Origin: Anseranas semipalmata | Taxonomy: Eukaryota; Chordata; Aves; Anseriformes; Anseranatidae | Direction of reading: 5' to 3' | Assembly (NCBI GenBank): GCA_013399115.1 | Contig: VXAA01004206.1 | Span: 184,442 to 248,441, forward strand | Length of the DNA: 64,000 nucleotides | Part shown: positions 37,221 through 52,112 of the stretch, piece by piece | Layout of the letters: every line of letters starts with the position of its first letter | How positions within the stretch are numbered: the first letter of the stretch is position 1 | The notes under the pieces: generated by a model | Told to the model about the DNA's origin: nothing | What the model saw: only the letters and a program-made list of their open reading frames with translations | Database searches by the model: none | Position numbers and translations under genes: made by a program

Positions 37221-40200
37221 ACTGAGATTGAGATGAGAAGCTGCAGCAGTGAGAAGAAACTTCACCTGTTCCTGGTGAAGGTAAGCCCAGTACCTTGCCT
37301 GCATCTCACACCTGTGTATTCTTACCCAAGAAACTGGGACTCTCCTGTTTTGAAAACCACAGCTACTATACTTCAGCTTTTGGTTTTGGTTTTGGTTTTT
37401 TTTTTTTGCTCTGAGGTGCTTTCCTAAACTGAATTTAAGTGAATTAGCTGAGATCCAATCTTTACTCATAAATGTGTCCCTCCTACTCCTCTTCTGTTTC
37501 TACTATGAACCAATTCCCAGTGAACTGCACAAACATTTCCAGCAGGCTGCCAACACAGACAGATACCTACTGCTTGGCACTGTAAATTCATATTTACTGC
37601 CCACTCCCTCAATCTCATCCTTCTCCATACCAATTTTGGACCTTATCAGCTCAGTGTCCCAAGCCTGTTCAGCATATTTACAACAGGCCCCAACAGAATA
37701 ATGTTTTGCAGAAATGCCAGTTTGTGTCCCCAGTTGACAATCCTTCTTGTTTCCCAACCAGCCTGGCTAGTAGGTATGTGATGTAACACCAGCCTACGAC
37801 TTTATTCATCTGCACATCATTTTTCTTCAGAAACATGCATGAACAAGGAATCTACTCCCTGTTAAAAATACCACAGAGGTTGCATTTAACAGGAATACAA
37901 CAGAAGACCACTGTTCTTTAAGAGGACAACAGAAGAATGTGTCCTGTTGCCCTCATACAAGCCCTGCCAAACTCTTGTGGGGAGAAGGGATAAAAGCCTC
38001 CCACCAGTTATTCAACGTCCCACTTGCATACCAATTTTCATGTGTAAGCACAAGAAGTTAACCCCTGCCATCTTGTACTACAGTGATGCTATTCAATTCA
38101 TGGAAATAAATAATTTTTTTCCCCTATCAATGTAAATCTCATAACTTGTTCAAGTTTTGTAGATTTTTTTTTAAATAAAGGTAACTTATAACTAGATATA
38201 AATGCTGTAACATTAGTACAAAGACCTTAGGATAAGAAAACTTCTTTCATAGATGTTGATATAAAAAGGCAAACTAGTTGCATTCCTGAAATTTACCTTA
38301 AATAAACCTTTAATAAACAAATATTGGTGCCTAATGAGGCTGAATTTAGTGATATCATTATGACATCAATATATCATACCTCAGAGAACGGTCCACAGGT
38401 GTTAAAAACACTTAAGTTTCTTTCACCCCACAAAAATAGTCTTTCCTTTATAGAACAGGAGCCTGGAATTTAAAGATTACTTTCAAAAGGAGGATGCCTG
38501 TACATTTTGCAAGAGTGCACACTTTTTTAAAGTGACTCCAGTGGGAGTCAATGTGAAGCATGGGGTAGAACCAGGGTGTGCAACACCACAGCAAGGAAGC
38601 ATACAGGAAAACATGCAAGGAAACTACCTTCATTTCACCTGGCAACAGCTAGAAGCTTCATTTTGAGAAGCAGAAATTCCTCAAAATAGCATGCTGGGGG
38701 GGGGGNTTATTTTACAGATTGAAAATTCAGCAGAGTAATCACACTGAAAACTAAATTTAACTATTGCAGAGGCTTCAGAGACCACAAAAATGAAAGACTC
38801 ACTGATATTCAACCAAATTATTTTGTAGGCAAACACTAGGGAGAGACATGACTTACAAATTTGTGTCACCATAGACAGAATCTGCATAGTCATGTTACCT
38901 ATTGAAGAAAAAGGTGTACATACACAGACAGTGCTGCTGAAGTCATTTATCTATTTTTCACTTCATTTTCCAGTAAACCTGTGTAAACCCTAACAAAACC
39001 TGCACCAGTACCGTCAATGGCTGTTTGATTCTTCCCTCTCACCACATAGGAATACAGTCATCTGAGCTTCTCACTACCAAACAACGCTTCTATAGCACTG
39101 TATGTACCCTTCCTGTGTAAATCTGGACAAATCTCTGAACATCTGAGTCTTTGCTCTCCTGTAAAATGTTTGAACACTACCTGCCTTTCTTAGAAGAATT
39201 CATATTCATTGGAATCTACAAACAACTCCTTAATTTTTTTATATTTAATTGCTAATCTACAGCTCTAGCCATCATCATTTCTAAAGGGAAATAACAAGCT
39301 TACCCCTTTCATATCTGTAAGGTGGTTATTACAGAGGAGCAACACCAATTTTTGTGAGAGGTGGGCAGAAACAAGCATAAAAACGAAGCAACAGATGAAG
39401 CAACACAGCCACAACTTTGGCTCCTGCTGCTTCCGTGTTTTCCTCTTGGTCAACTGATGGGATAATGAACACCATTTATACTTTTGTACAAAACTGAAGG
39501 GGCAAAGATATTTCACCTATAGGTAGCCACGTTCTAAGCTGAGCACTGGTACACTTTAAAATCAGGCAACTGCCTGAAGAGTTATTAAAAGTGTCTCTCA
39601 GATAGTCTCATTAACTGTAGATTCATTGCTGTCAGCCTCTTCATACTTATTTTTCTGCTTCCAACACCAAAATATGCATACAGTTTAAAGTATATCTATT
39701 TGCAGCACACATGAGAAAGAAAAAAAAGAAATGCACATGGCAGTAAAACATAGAGGATTAACACTGACCTCTCTCAGTCAGCAGTCCTGTGATGTACTGT
39801 ATCAAAAACTTCCTATTAAAAATATACACCACCTCTTGTTCCTCCTAAACCAGGGTCTATATACTCCAGAGAAGTTAAGCACAGATTTTCATAGGAGTTG
39901 AAGTGCAACTTCAAAAATACCTAGTAAATAGCTGGTATAAAAACAGAAGCTCACTACAGAAAAGGTTTGAATAAAGGAATTATTTCCTTGTTGGATTCCT
40001 CTTCTCTTCCTTGAAAACACTACATGGTATTTCTGCCATGTAAACAACTCACAGTGATACAAGGGACAAAGCAGCAGTGAAGTACCAGCTTTATATTTTT
40101 ATGATTCCTTGCTAAGAATTCAGCAGCAGAGGCAGATAAAACCTGAGCTCTTCCAGGACTCTGTTATAGCTGTACCATCTTCCCTCTTTCCTACATTGCA

Positions 40201-43200
40201 GTTTTCCAGTTTCTGTGGCCTTGTAAAGAAAAAAAAAATGCATTTAAATCAGAACACAAGCTAAAAAGAGCAACTTCAGGAAAAAAGGTTTGTCCAAAAT
40301 GTTATCCAAAGAGTCTGAACTGAATTACTCATGACTTGTAAGAACCCTTACATAAAATTTTACGATAAAATGTTGCTGTAAGTCTGTAAGAAGGGCAGAC
40401 CTCCCCATCCCAGCAATCAGAAGCTGAGAGTATGATGTGCACTAATTCTATCATGTTTCACATTTCTGATGTTCTGTAGGTACCAACACCCACAGAAATG
40501 CAGAAGAAAATAACAGGGAATAGTAATGAAATAGTGGATGGTTAAGCCAATTGTGTTATCATTTAATAGATTACAGGTGTATAATTAATATCATACAAAA
40601 CAGCAGGCAGCTTCAGATTCTAAAGATTAAAACGAAGTTCTATTTCACTATTTTACTATCACTATCAATCAAAAACAAAGCATGGAAAATAGAATGAATC
40701 CTCACACAAAACAGCAGCTACTGTAAATCAAAAGATAACTAGGTACACACCTACTGCAGCATCACAATTATCTATGGCACCCACATTTAACACTAAGGTA
40801 AAAGCTACGTGAACTAGAGAAATGTCTCAATGTATCAGTTCAATTACTTATTGCTTCAATTTCTTTTATATTTTATGGATTTAGTTCTAGATAGTATACT
40901 GCTTACTGTCCTCAGATCACCCATTAACATGAAAGTGAGTGCAATTGCAAATCTGCCTTTGCTGTGTAATCCATCAGTCCAGGTCACAACTGCACAACAA
41001 GCTGGACAGCCTTTAACTGCTAAGTCCTGCAAGCGGTAATTCATTATCTCAGTGCAATCATACTTATGGAATGAGTGAAGAAGACCAACACTGAGGCTAT
41101 TGTTAAACTGAGGAAAAAAAAAGATACAAAAAAAAAAGAATCTATAAAATAAGATCTTAATGAAATTTTTATCCATTTCTTAAGGACTAACTATACTAAA
41201 CTGTTAAAAAAAAAAAGTTTCATCCTTCACTGAATGAAATTACTGTTTTGCTGCCAGAAAATCCTCCACATTAAGCACATCCCTGTTAACTAGTCTGAAG
41301 CTGACCACCACTAAACCAATGAGACCCCATATGTTGCCCTCCATTTAATTTCCAATTTATACTGTATTCTTCCAGCAGCTTTTTGGCTTAAAAACTGCTC
41401 CAAACTCCACAGCAACAAGTTTATAGCTCATTTGCAAACTACTTAAACTACTGTATTTGGCATTCAAGAATTCTTAGACAAGCTAGTAAATCTCAAGTTA
41501 CATTTTTAAGGCAGAACTGTTTTACAGAACAGTACTTTCTGTTTAGTTATTTACTTTGCCTGTATTGATCAGTACATACTCTAACTCAGAAGTTTAACAT
41601 GTCTGAACTGATCCTGTGTGCCAGCAGCAACTCACCATGAACAGCTGTTCAACTTCCGACTTAACCTGTGAAATATCTTTGAAGAAATACACTACATCAA
41701 AACCACTAATCTACATCAACCAATAACATGATTAAAAATACATCAAAACAGAAACTCAAAATATAATTAGACTGAAAAGGCCTATCTTCTCCCTCCCCCC
41801 CCCCCACTTATATTCTCAGGAGCTGTCACAAATGACTATATGCAAAAAAAAAAAAAGCTTTTTGTATGTATGGATGTAGGAAATATTTATTCCTTGCAAA
41901 CATGTGATGAAGCCCACATATACAAACCCTAAAGCATAAACAAATCCTCTGAGAAGCATGGTCACATCACAGTTCCCTTGACTTGCACAGAAGCAAGAGA
42001 ATGAATGACTGTAGCACACTTTTGATGCAAAAGCTAAAAATAGTTTTCGAAAAACTGGATGAGGTCTAGCCATGAAAAGAGAAGAATGAATATCTATTTA
42101 ATAAAGACAGAAATAACTATGCTTCTATCAGTGGTGATTTACAGAAAAAATTAGCATGAAGCATCTTAAATTTTGGGACACGGGAGATTTTTGAGAACAG
42201 GATGAGTGATATCTAACATACTAAAAGAACTTCATATGCAATATCTCCAGCAACTATTGTTAAATATCACCACTAATATGATAATAGAAAAACAGAATAT
42301 GAAGTACACTAAATACTCCCTCTGTACTGCACTTTCTAGGCAAGCAGTATGATGACAATATCACTATGTGCATTCTACAATCAGCCTCAGTTACGTTTGT
42401 TTTACCTCTTCCTTCTGCCTCCCCATCCCCATTTTTTTTAATGCGCATGACTAGAAGTTAAATACTTCATTTACAGGACAACACAAAAAAGCTAAAAGAA
42501 AAATCTCACTAGCTCCACTCAAATTGCCATGGTGTCAGTATGAACAAACATGACTGTGTCCTCAAATCATTATGGAGAGGAATTGCATCCTTGGAAGCTG
42601 AGATTCTTAGTAAAATATATGGAGTCTGAATCATCCAAGGTCAAGCAGCTGAGCCCATGCTTAAAACACAGGGGAAATACCATTGCTTGCAGTTCAGCTT
42701 CAATTTCTCTGTTGCATTCACATTTGTGCATTTAAAACTTTTGGAAGCTGTTTCTACTTGGTGCTCAAAAGCATTTTCCTAAAAAAAAATAAGTATCACT
42801 AGTTCATGTACAGATTCTTGCTTTAATAAAATAATACCACAGACAGAGAAAGCTCTGCTCTTAGTACTACTTGGTACTAAGAACCATGGTAGATCATTTT
42901 CATGGGACTCCTCAAGCTTGGATGGTTGACCGCAGTTATAAGAACAGATTAATGTGAACTCTCCTACTTGTGCATATTCTGCATATCAGCTTGTCACCTG
43001 GCTGTGCAGGGATCACAACTGCTCCCAGAAATGGAGAGTGTGCCTGCTTGCAGAAGAAGCTCCTCGGGAGGCATGCCTTGACTGCACCACTGATACTGCC
43101 AGCATGCACAGCAAATGCTCTTGAACAGGATTCCTTGAATGGCTTCCAATGAGATTGGTCTGACATCCACTTGCCTTAGGACAACTTCTCCTCCTCTTGG

Positions 43201-46200
43201 GAAGGAAATACCAGGATCTCACAGGAATCGGACACACCAGTAGTTCGATCCAGCTGGTACTGTAAAATTTTACTTTGGTACAGAGTAAGCCTTCTACCAG
43301 GGCTCAGTCATTAGTATTGCTTCTTCAAGTAGCTATGACCTTTCTTTGCTGTCAGCAGAGATGCTCTGCCTGGAAATTGTTTCCAGCTTTAAAATTATAT
43401 CTGCCCCTCCTCCACCACACACTTTCTCTTGTTCATCTTAAGCCCTGTTTGGGGAGTTACTAAAGATAGCTGAGCAATCAAAGAAAAAGGAAAGGAGTCT
43501 GAAATATGAGACTAACAGTATTATATAAAAGTTGAGTGTAATATATTAGAGTCACAAAGATGAAAAATTCCAAAGCAGCAACAGCATTTTAGAGTGTATT
43601 ATTTCAGGGTTCAATAATTTTTTGGAATAAACTACCACTTTATAAAAGACTTTGGGGACAATCACCTCACTCAGCAGCCAAATTCATCTTTACTTGTGTT
43701 TCTTCCATGGAAAAGCAGAAAATTGATCATTCTCAAAACGACCCACAAGATTAAGAAGCCCTGATACAGGGCATTCAGAAATCTTAGCTGTCCTCCTGCA
43801 ACTCTCCCTCTCAGGAATCAGGCACGATCTGCTGGAAAAGCAGATCTCTCTTTGGGTCTTATCTTGGCATAAAGACTTAATGTGTCATGATACCTTGCAA
43901 CCCCACTCTCCTCAATACATCTCTCTGATGATCTTTAAAAAAAAAAATGCACAATTGGTTGAACCACTGGTAAGCACCAGTGCAGTGATCACTTCTAGGG
44001 ATATGATTAGAAATAAAGGTCTAACTGAAGTTATTGGGAGTTTTGCCTGCAAAATAACTAAACAAAATCCAAAATAAGAACATAAGCCTTCCTCCCCAGA
44101 ATTGTTCTTAAATGTGCTGGACAGCTTGATGTCCGCCATTTTTATCTTCAGCATGAACTTGAAGATTCTAAGTACAGAAACCGACCTGGAACACCTGTAA
44201 TTCCCCAAAAAATTAATAGTTTCCTGGAAATCTAGGTTGACAATTTGTCTTACTGATGTCCACTAGTCAGTGAGCTTTATAACAAAAGATTTCTTATTTT
44301 CAGTTCTATTTCCTTTTCCTTCTATCCCCACATTATTTCATAAGGCTGATCCTGCAGAACTGATGGAACTAGAGGAAATGTGCATTCCAACTAGAAGCTT
44401 ATAATCACAGTTTTCAAATGATATTCAGTATTAACCTCTACTCTAGAAGGAGATGATAATATCAGCTAGAAGCATGTTGAAATTACAATATCAAAAAAAA
44501 AAAAGACAGTAGTCCAATTCTGAAATAAAAATGTTCTGAAATACTGACCAATTCTGAAATAAAAGCATTTTCCAGTGTATTTGTAATTGCTTTTCTGATG
44601 TTTTAAGTACTGAATCTTCCTCACAGATCTTCTCAGTTGCTTTTAGGAACACCGTAGGTCCCACGTGCAATGCCGTTTCTCAGAAAATATGCAATGGCCA
44701 CTTAAGACCATGATACTTTCATTACCAGAAACATTTCCTGTTTCTCCATTCAAGATGAGGTATAAAGAGACATTATTGGAGCTAGGAAGGAAGATAATTA
44801 AATTTGTTTCTTTTTTTGCTAACATCTCATGTTAGCAGCTGCAGCTTCTCCTTTTCTCAGACGCAGAGAAGGGAAAGCACATGCTGCATTAGCAATAGCA
44901 GCAACAGACTCAACATTTGGCATGCATCGAAGTACCAGAATGCATTGCCAGGTAGAAATACCCCAGAAGCTCTGAACAGGACTCTTCTGGCAGAAATCAA
45001 AGGAGTGCCTGGATCACATCCAAGTTGCTACGGCTGGCTTAAAATTAGCTGTACCACTCATCCGTCTAAGAAGATCCCAGTACAAGCAAATATTGAACTA
45101 AACATGCTGCCATTTTTGCAGCATGCAAATTCTAATTGCGAGGTGGAGTTTGTAACTGGAAGAGCTGAACACTCTTCATCCTGTCATTTTTGTTTTTTGT
45201 TTTTTTTTTAATCAAATTTCTGTGTCTTTATAACACACGCTTAGCTCACAGTCAATATTCATATTATTTTCTTCCCATTATTACTTTTTACAAGAAATCA
45301 CTCAATCAATTCCATTTTCTTTGGGGTTTCATTTAAAATGCCCTGAACGCTGAGTTTATGCATGATTGTGTTACAAGTCAATAGTTAACCTTCTCCACAG
45401 ATTTAACTAGATACCACACTAAGGCCTTTCAGTCAACTCAAGCAGTACGTATCTTGCTTACTAAACAGTATTAACCACCTCTATTGAGCTAAGCAAAAGG
45501 AGAAAACTACCTCATGAGAAATAAAAATTCAATGAGATCAGTATTTTCCTTTGACAAGAATTACAGAACAGATGCTGTCTTTTGCTAAAATGTAATTTGG
45601 CCACAGTTCATCTGATCGTGTCTCTGGTTCCCCATATGCTATATTTTATTTTATGTTTTTGTTAAAAAGAGAGGCTAACACAGAGACTTGACCTGCACAA
45701 CTGGCTCCTCCAATGGCTCTTTCCATCAACCCTTGCTCCTCACCATGACAAAGAGAAGCCTTATTCATGTAAGAGAAAGGAGTCAAATTCAGCAAAATGG
45801 GTTTCTGAAAATTGCCCTGAAGGCAGCAAGCAGCTCAATCCCAGCCAGGCATTTTTGCAACTTCCCCCACTTGCAAGTGCAACTTTTACTGATGCACTAC
45901 TGTAATAGATCAGATCACACCAAGAGGAACAGGTGTGCGTGAAGCTAATTGGAATTACCTCTTCAAAAAAAATTGAGGCCTAAGACTATTACAAAACCAT
46001 TGACCTCCCCCCAGTGCACATGCCATATATTTCAACTCAAGAGACCATACAAGAAAATAGTGCAAACAATTGCAGCAACCATATTCCACTCTTCTGTGAA
46101 ACTGCTTACAGAAAGCAAGCCATAACACACTATTTTGAAAGAACTCATCAAAAAGGCAGTGGAAGTTGCATGCACTAAGCACTTCAGGGTGAGCGGGTAG

Positions 46201-49200
46201 TCTCAGTCTCGAGTCCCTCCTTGTTCAGACAGCCGATTTGTCTGTAAGGCCATAGCCAGTTCAAAAAACTAACAACAATTATCAGACTTTCTAGCTCTGC
46301 CCACTAAGCACCAAGATAATAGCATTTTGCCAACTGTGTATCGTCCTAGGCAGGCATACACTCTCTTAGAACAGACCTGCACAGACACCAAAGCCTTTGA
46401 AGCATGTCAGCAAAATACTTCAGAGCTAACTGGCCATGCTGTCTGTAAATTTTGACACCTACACGAACTGCTAATTGGAACTGAACAGGTGAAGCAAGAA
46501 AAATCTGTTCAAGGAGAATGCAGCTCTTGCAATGTATCAAATGAGCATCAGTCTGTCCCTTCCAAATACCACACTTGGATGGCTTGAAGTGGCACTGGGA
46601 GAAACACTGCCAATAGATAATTAATTAAAAGGAACATTAAGAGATAATGACAGAAAAGTAGATTATTGTCTTACTGAGAACAGAAAACAACAGACACATT
46701 TTTCTTACACATCATCTAACTAACACACAAGCATTAAATGCAGAAAGCACCACTAATGCTGTCCTCTCATAACTGTTCACACAATAAAATTCATAGCCTG
46801 CAATGCACCCAGTATTCAACAGGGAAAAGGTACACCTTAACAGTCCAGACTCAAGATAACTTAATTTTTTTTTTTTTTAAATCTAGGGTCATTAAGATAA
46901 TTTCCATAATATCTATATGCACTTTTATGAACACGTCATGTAAATTTAGGAAATGGGTTAAATGTAAACTTCTCTAGTTCAGAAAGCTGGTTCATTCCCT
47001 TCTTAATCACATACACAAAAAAGTTTTCATAGCAATGTCAATTAATCAAATATGAAGTTTTGAGGAAAGCGTTACTGACAATAACTCTCTGACAAAAACA
47101 GAAAGAAAATCCTAAGACATCTCATGACATCAGGATATTCACAGAGAACACATGAAACTTAGGGGCAAGATCACACTTACCTGAATCAGACCATTTCCCA
47201 AGAAAAGATGACCCTAACTCTCACTGTCTTTGCTCATCTAGGATACACCTCATTTCACCTCCCCTCAGCTGAAGTTGTACCTAGTTTTACAAATAAATCC
47301 ATACATACATGTGCATGCATGTGTGCAAATGACAGAAATGAAGGATTACAAAAGCAGTGGTAATAACATACCTATATATGTCAATATATCCAAATTTAGG
47401 GCAAACATTTAGGAAATGGGAAACAACCTGATTTGAATTTGGAACAGTGAAAAACTTAACCTAGCCTCAAACCCAGCCCGAGGTCACACCATCAGGAAAG
47501 CATATTGATGCTATTCAGACTGACTGAAATATGCTGTCCTCCACGTTTCTCAAAAAAAAAAAAAAAAAAGGCAACCAACCAACCAAAAAAAACCAGTTAA
47601 TTCATTCAGGTTTACTAGACAGTTTTCATATTTTTTAAACCACTTTTAGCCAGCAGCCTTAATTATGACCCTTCAAAAATATCCTAGATAACTTAACAGA
47701 GATTAAAGAGAAAAACATGAAAAAGTTGCAACTGACCATCTGTTATGCTTCTTTAAAGCTTTACGAGGAGTTAATTGTTTTTAATCCAGTCTCTGACCAG
47801 AGTATTACATTTTCCATTCTCATTTATTTCTTAGTTTTCATGCTTTATCTCAGTCATTTGCCCTTTTTCTTCCTCCAGTCTTCTCCAAACAAGATTTATG
47901 AGTAAGCATCATTACAAATTACTAAAAGAGAGTACTACAAAGAAAGCAGAAAAAATACAGCAGGAAAGAAAAGCAAAGGTCAACAGCAGTGCTAGTAGAC
48001 TGTAGCTTTTTTTTTTTTTTTTTAACTGTAATGCTGTAAGTATGTTATAAAATGACAACAGTGTTTGCCAACCAGTGCAAACACAATTCTAGACCTGCTA
48101 CGTGCATATATACGTATATTTTTTTCAAACCAGTTCTCCAGTGTTTTGAAAGCAGTGGCTGAAGTTGAACAATTCTGTTTTCTTACTAGCTGCTGCTGTT
48201 CATGGATTTCTAACATGCTAAACCAGGCATAAAATTATTTTAAATGGCAGATTCCGGTCCACAGCCAGCTCTGTGCTTTTTCAAGGCTCTACCAATAGCT
48301 GCAGATATGCAATGCCTCTTATGTTCTGGCAGGAATTCCTTCTCCTGTTCTCTCAGGGCTTTGGAAAGTAAATGCAATGTGCTGCTCAAGTTCCCAATTG
48401 CTTAGAAAACATGCAGCGCCTGTTGGCATTGCTGAGCTAGAGTCAGCACACAGCAACTACTCCCTGATGCCTGACCTCGTGGACATTGAATTAATCAAGG
48501 TCTACTTTCACTAGACTCAAATTAATTATGTATCCTTTGTTAGCTATGATATTCACAGAGTAAACATCTCAATGACCAAGTCAGTACAATCCATAACGTG
48601 ATTACAGATCATCAAAAGGACACAAAATTTTCACCAAAAGCCTGTGAATGGAGGTTGTTTGGGAAGTTGGTTTCTGAAAGCATATCCGGGTGCTGCATCC
48701 AGCCCTTCTGAAAGAAACCTTTGTAATCTCTCTACAAATCACCTACTGGGAGAACTTGCATCAAGCTAAATAATGTCATCAGTTGTTTAGGGAAATACCT
48801 CTTAACATCACAAATGGGTTTGTATGCAGGGAAGAGGAGAGACAGGTTGGAGGAAGAGATGCTTATGGACAGGTTAAAAAAGCTTAACCAGTGACAGATC
48901 ATACAACGTGTGGCTCCAGTTGAAGAGCCAGCAATAACACATGAATGTGGCAGTGGCAACTGCAAGAAAACATATTTGCAATTGCAAAAAGCAGACTCTC
49001 CACCTAGGATCAGACCAGGCTCTGAAACCGAGCCGGATGTGTCATTAGCTTCCACAGCTGAATCTGATATTATGTCACCCCATGCAACTCCTTTGAAAAG
49101 CAGGTACTGTTGGGAAGGGTGCACTGAAGGGCAATGCAGAATACAAGAAACACAAGAGCAAGTGAAAATTCTCACTGCAGGCACTGTTTAGCAGAAGAGA

Positions 49201-50175
49201 TAAGAGATGAATTAAGTAGCTCAGGTTACAGAACTGTCTGTGGGGGATTCTTAGTATACTAGGCAATAATGTATTTACATTTCATACAGAACCAGAATTA
49301 CATAAGCCTGGAACATGTTATTTGTATTATACGAACAATAGACAGAAAGACAGAAAGACAGAAAATTACTGTTAGACATTGGTCTAGTTAGACATTCTAA
49401 CCTAGGCTCCACAGGCTGTGTGAAATGCATGGCACACGTTAAATTTAGCACCCAGTAGCTTCATATTTCTACTTAACCTGGTCCCTATATCTGGAACCAG
49501 TCCTGCAATACATAAATAATAATATCATAATGATCATCATCATCATCCAATAGAATATATATAATAATAATATAATAGTACAGTATTCAACATACATAAA
49601 GGCCATCATTATCATGCAGCAATTGCAGCTTAACATGTTGACATAGCTGTATCACATAAGAAAATATATTCAAGAGAATGGCATACAGTAAAAATCTGTC
49701 AAGGAAAGAAACCACAACAGATTTTCTCAGTCCTTTTTATCACTTTGTGGAATATTACTTACTTATTCACATGCTTATTTTCAGGGAAAGTAGGGAACGT
49801 AGAAGCTAGACTATCAGTCTCAATCGTGTTTAAGGCTACAAAGTATGTGAAGTCTCCCTGGCACTCTGAAACTAAATCACAGGCAAAGTGGGAAAAAAAA
49901 GAAAAAAGAAATAAAATACTGAACAGCCACAAACTGAAGCATCCCAGGAAGCATTTTGGAAGATTTGATACTTTATTCACAGATTGATCATAACGGAAAA
50001 CAAAGTTCTTACAATATCACATATATTGTAAAGGAATATTTTGCCTTCTGTGAAGATATATTCAGCATGCAATTAAAAAATGACCAACAATTAAGAGTAT
50101 CAAAAAAAGGAAACAAACTCCTCTGGATTACTAAATAATGCAAGTTATGACTAAATTAGAGAACTGAGTTTAAAT

Positions 50176-51537
50176 ATCATAGAATCATTCAGGTTGGAAA
50201 AGACACTTATGATCAGAGTGACCAGACCAACCAGCCCCTAACACTACCAAGTCCACCACCAAACCATGTCCCTAGGTGCTACATCCACACATCTCTTAAA
50301 TACCTCCAGGGATGGTGACTTCAACCACTTCCTTCAGCAGCCTGTTCCAATACCTAACCACCCTTTCTGTGAAGAAATTCTTCTTGATATCTAATCCAAA
50401 ACTCCCCGGCACAAATTGAGGCTGTTTCCTTGTGTCCTGTCACTTGTCACCTGAGAAAAGAACTGACACCCTCCTTGCTGCAACCTCCTTTCAGATTGTT
50501 GTAGAATGATGAGGTCTCCCCTCAGCCTCCTTTTCTCCAGACTAAACAACCCCAATTCCCCCAGTTGCTCCTCATAACTCGTTTTCTAGTCCCTTCACCA
50601 GCTCCACTGCTCTTTTCTGCACATGCTCAAGCAACTCAGTGTCCTTCCTGTAGTGAGGGGCCCACAACTGAACACAGTACTTGAGGTATAGTCTCTCCAG
50701 TGTCGAGTACATAGGGACAATCACTTCCCTAGTGCTGCTGGCCACACTAGTTCTGATGCAGGCCAGAATGCCATTGGTCTTCTTGGCCACTTGGGCAAAA
50801 CAAAACTGGCCACAATACTGAGCCCTGGGGTACACCACTGGTGACTGGCTGCCAACTGGATTGAACTATTACGACTCTTTGAGCCCAGCCATCCAGCCAG
50901 TTCTTCACCCACCAAACTGTGCTCCTGTCCAAGCCATGAGCAGACAGTTTCTCCAGGAGAATACTGTGGCAAACAGTGTCCAACACTTTACTAAAATCTA
51001 GGCAGACAACATCCACAGCCTTTCCCTCATCCACTAAGTGGGTCACCTTGTCATAGAAGAAGATCAGGTTAGTCAGGCAGGACCTGCCCTTCATAAACCC
51101 ATGCTGGCTGCATCTGATCACTCAATTCTCCTGTATGTGCTGTGTAATGACATTCAAGATGATCTGCTTGATAATCTTCCCTGGGACCAAGGTCAGACTG
51201 ACAGGCCTGTAGTTTCCTGAATCCTCCTTCCTGCCCTCCTTGCACATTGGAGTCACATTTGTTAACCTCCAGCCAACTGGGACCTCCCTGGTTAGCCAGG
51301 ACTGCTGGTAAATTATTGGAAGCAGCTTGGTGAGCACTTTGCCAGCTTCTTCAGCACCCTTGGGTGGATCCCATCTGGCCCAATAGATTTGTGTGTGTTC
51401 AAGAGGTGTAGTAGGTCACTAATCATTTTCCCTTGGATTATAAGGGCTTCATTCTGCTCCCTGTCTCTGTCTTCCAGCTCAGCAGGCTGGGTGCCCTGGG
51501 AACAATTAGTCTTACTAATAAAGACTTGAGTTCCCAT
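50176..51537 (-). mobile_element. CR1 LINE fragment, about 1.36 kb, internally deleted RT
   Basis: The 3' tail lies at the left (ATCATAGAATCATTCAGGTT, then CCACCACCAAACCATGTCCC). Going right, the minus strand shows C-terminal RT coding sequence ([20 protein letters not shown]), then a junction near 50805. Beyond it lie [54 protein letters not shown] and, further 5', NYRPVSLTLVPGK and HKSIGPDGIHPRVLKKLAK. The segment that should carry FADDTKL between PVLF and the C-terminal part is gone. It ends at about 51537. The reading frame between 50747 and 51121 is still open, suggesting a moderately young copy. It is sense to FRMD3. Confidence 0.93.
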
Positions 51538-52112
51538 GAGTTCGTAAGATGTGGTCTAAGAATAATCCATAAAGCAAAGAGGTAAAGGCCAAATTCAGAC
51601 TTGCTGTATTTCATCTGCATCATGTCACTGAATTTCCAAGCATTCAATATAGCTTAAACCAACAGGCCTGTCCCATTCCTAAAGACGCATTAACACTCAG
51701 ACAGCATACTGATACTAGAGTGGAAAAATTTCCAAGATACACTGTTTAATTGAAATGAGAAGAATAATATGAAACTCGCATTGAAAAAAAAAAAAAATGT
51801 TCCATTGATATTTTTTGGCAGAATTTGTTCGCTACTGTACAAAAAAAAATTACAAACAACTGTTACTATTCAAGCTATAACTATACCTTGAGATATGCTA
51901 TTGCGGCTAGAATGGAAATATGTCAAGGTTTGGACTTTGCAACTAGACTGCTGCAAGGACGGAATGTCAGAAATGGCATAAATAGGAGTAAAAACTTTAT
52001 GCACAGCATTTTGTAGTCTCAAAGAACAAATACCCACACAATGAAGCTGATAAGGAAACACGTAAAGAGGTAGGAGTCAGAGCCAGCTCCAAGGTTCCTA
52101 GAAAAAAAAAAA
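51538..52112. other. Unique stretch between two CR1 copies
   Basis: AT-rich intron with A-runs at about 51785-51797 and 52102-52113. The second A-run directly abuts the next CR1 tail. No exon is visible. Confidence 0.6.

Larger units (their letters stand above)
35711..50175. other. Long unique intronic stretch
   Basis: More than 14 kb with no convincing exon or transposon. Contents worth noting are the GGGGA repeat at 36352-36380, a possible MIR-like relic at 37120-37220, an 11-C run at 41795-41805, a G-run ending in an ambiguous base at 38706, A-runs near 47551-47570, a T17 run at 48007-48023, three copies of an 8-bp GACAGAAA unit at about 49342-49365, and AT-rich trinucleotide-like sequence (TAA and ATC units) at 49510-49585. 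Open frames such as 44804-45211 and 48910-49191 have no recognised features. Confidence 0.6.

Noticed and set aside
47165..47225. Strong donor-like site GATTCAG/GTAAGTGTG on the minus strand
   Set aside because: No FERM-like coding sequence precedes it and no convincing acceptor bounds an exon; kept only as a possible cryptic donor.
48910..49191. 93-codon open frame with fairly hydrophilic, protein-like composition
   Set aside because: No recognised domain and an overlapping 150-codon frame on the other strand; neither has convincing splice sites.
49342..49365. Three GACAGAAA units, considered as a possible CRISPR-like or regulatory array
   Set aside because: Short direct tandem without spacers in a vertebrate intron; simple sequence only.
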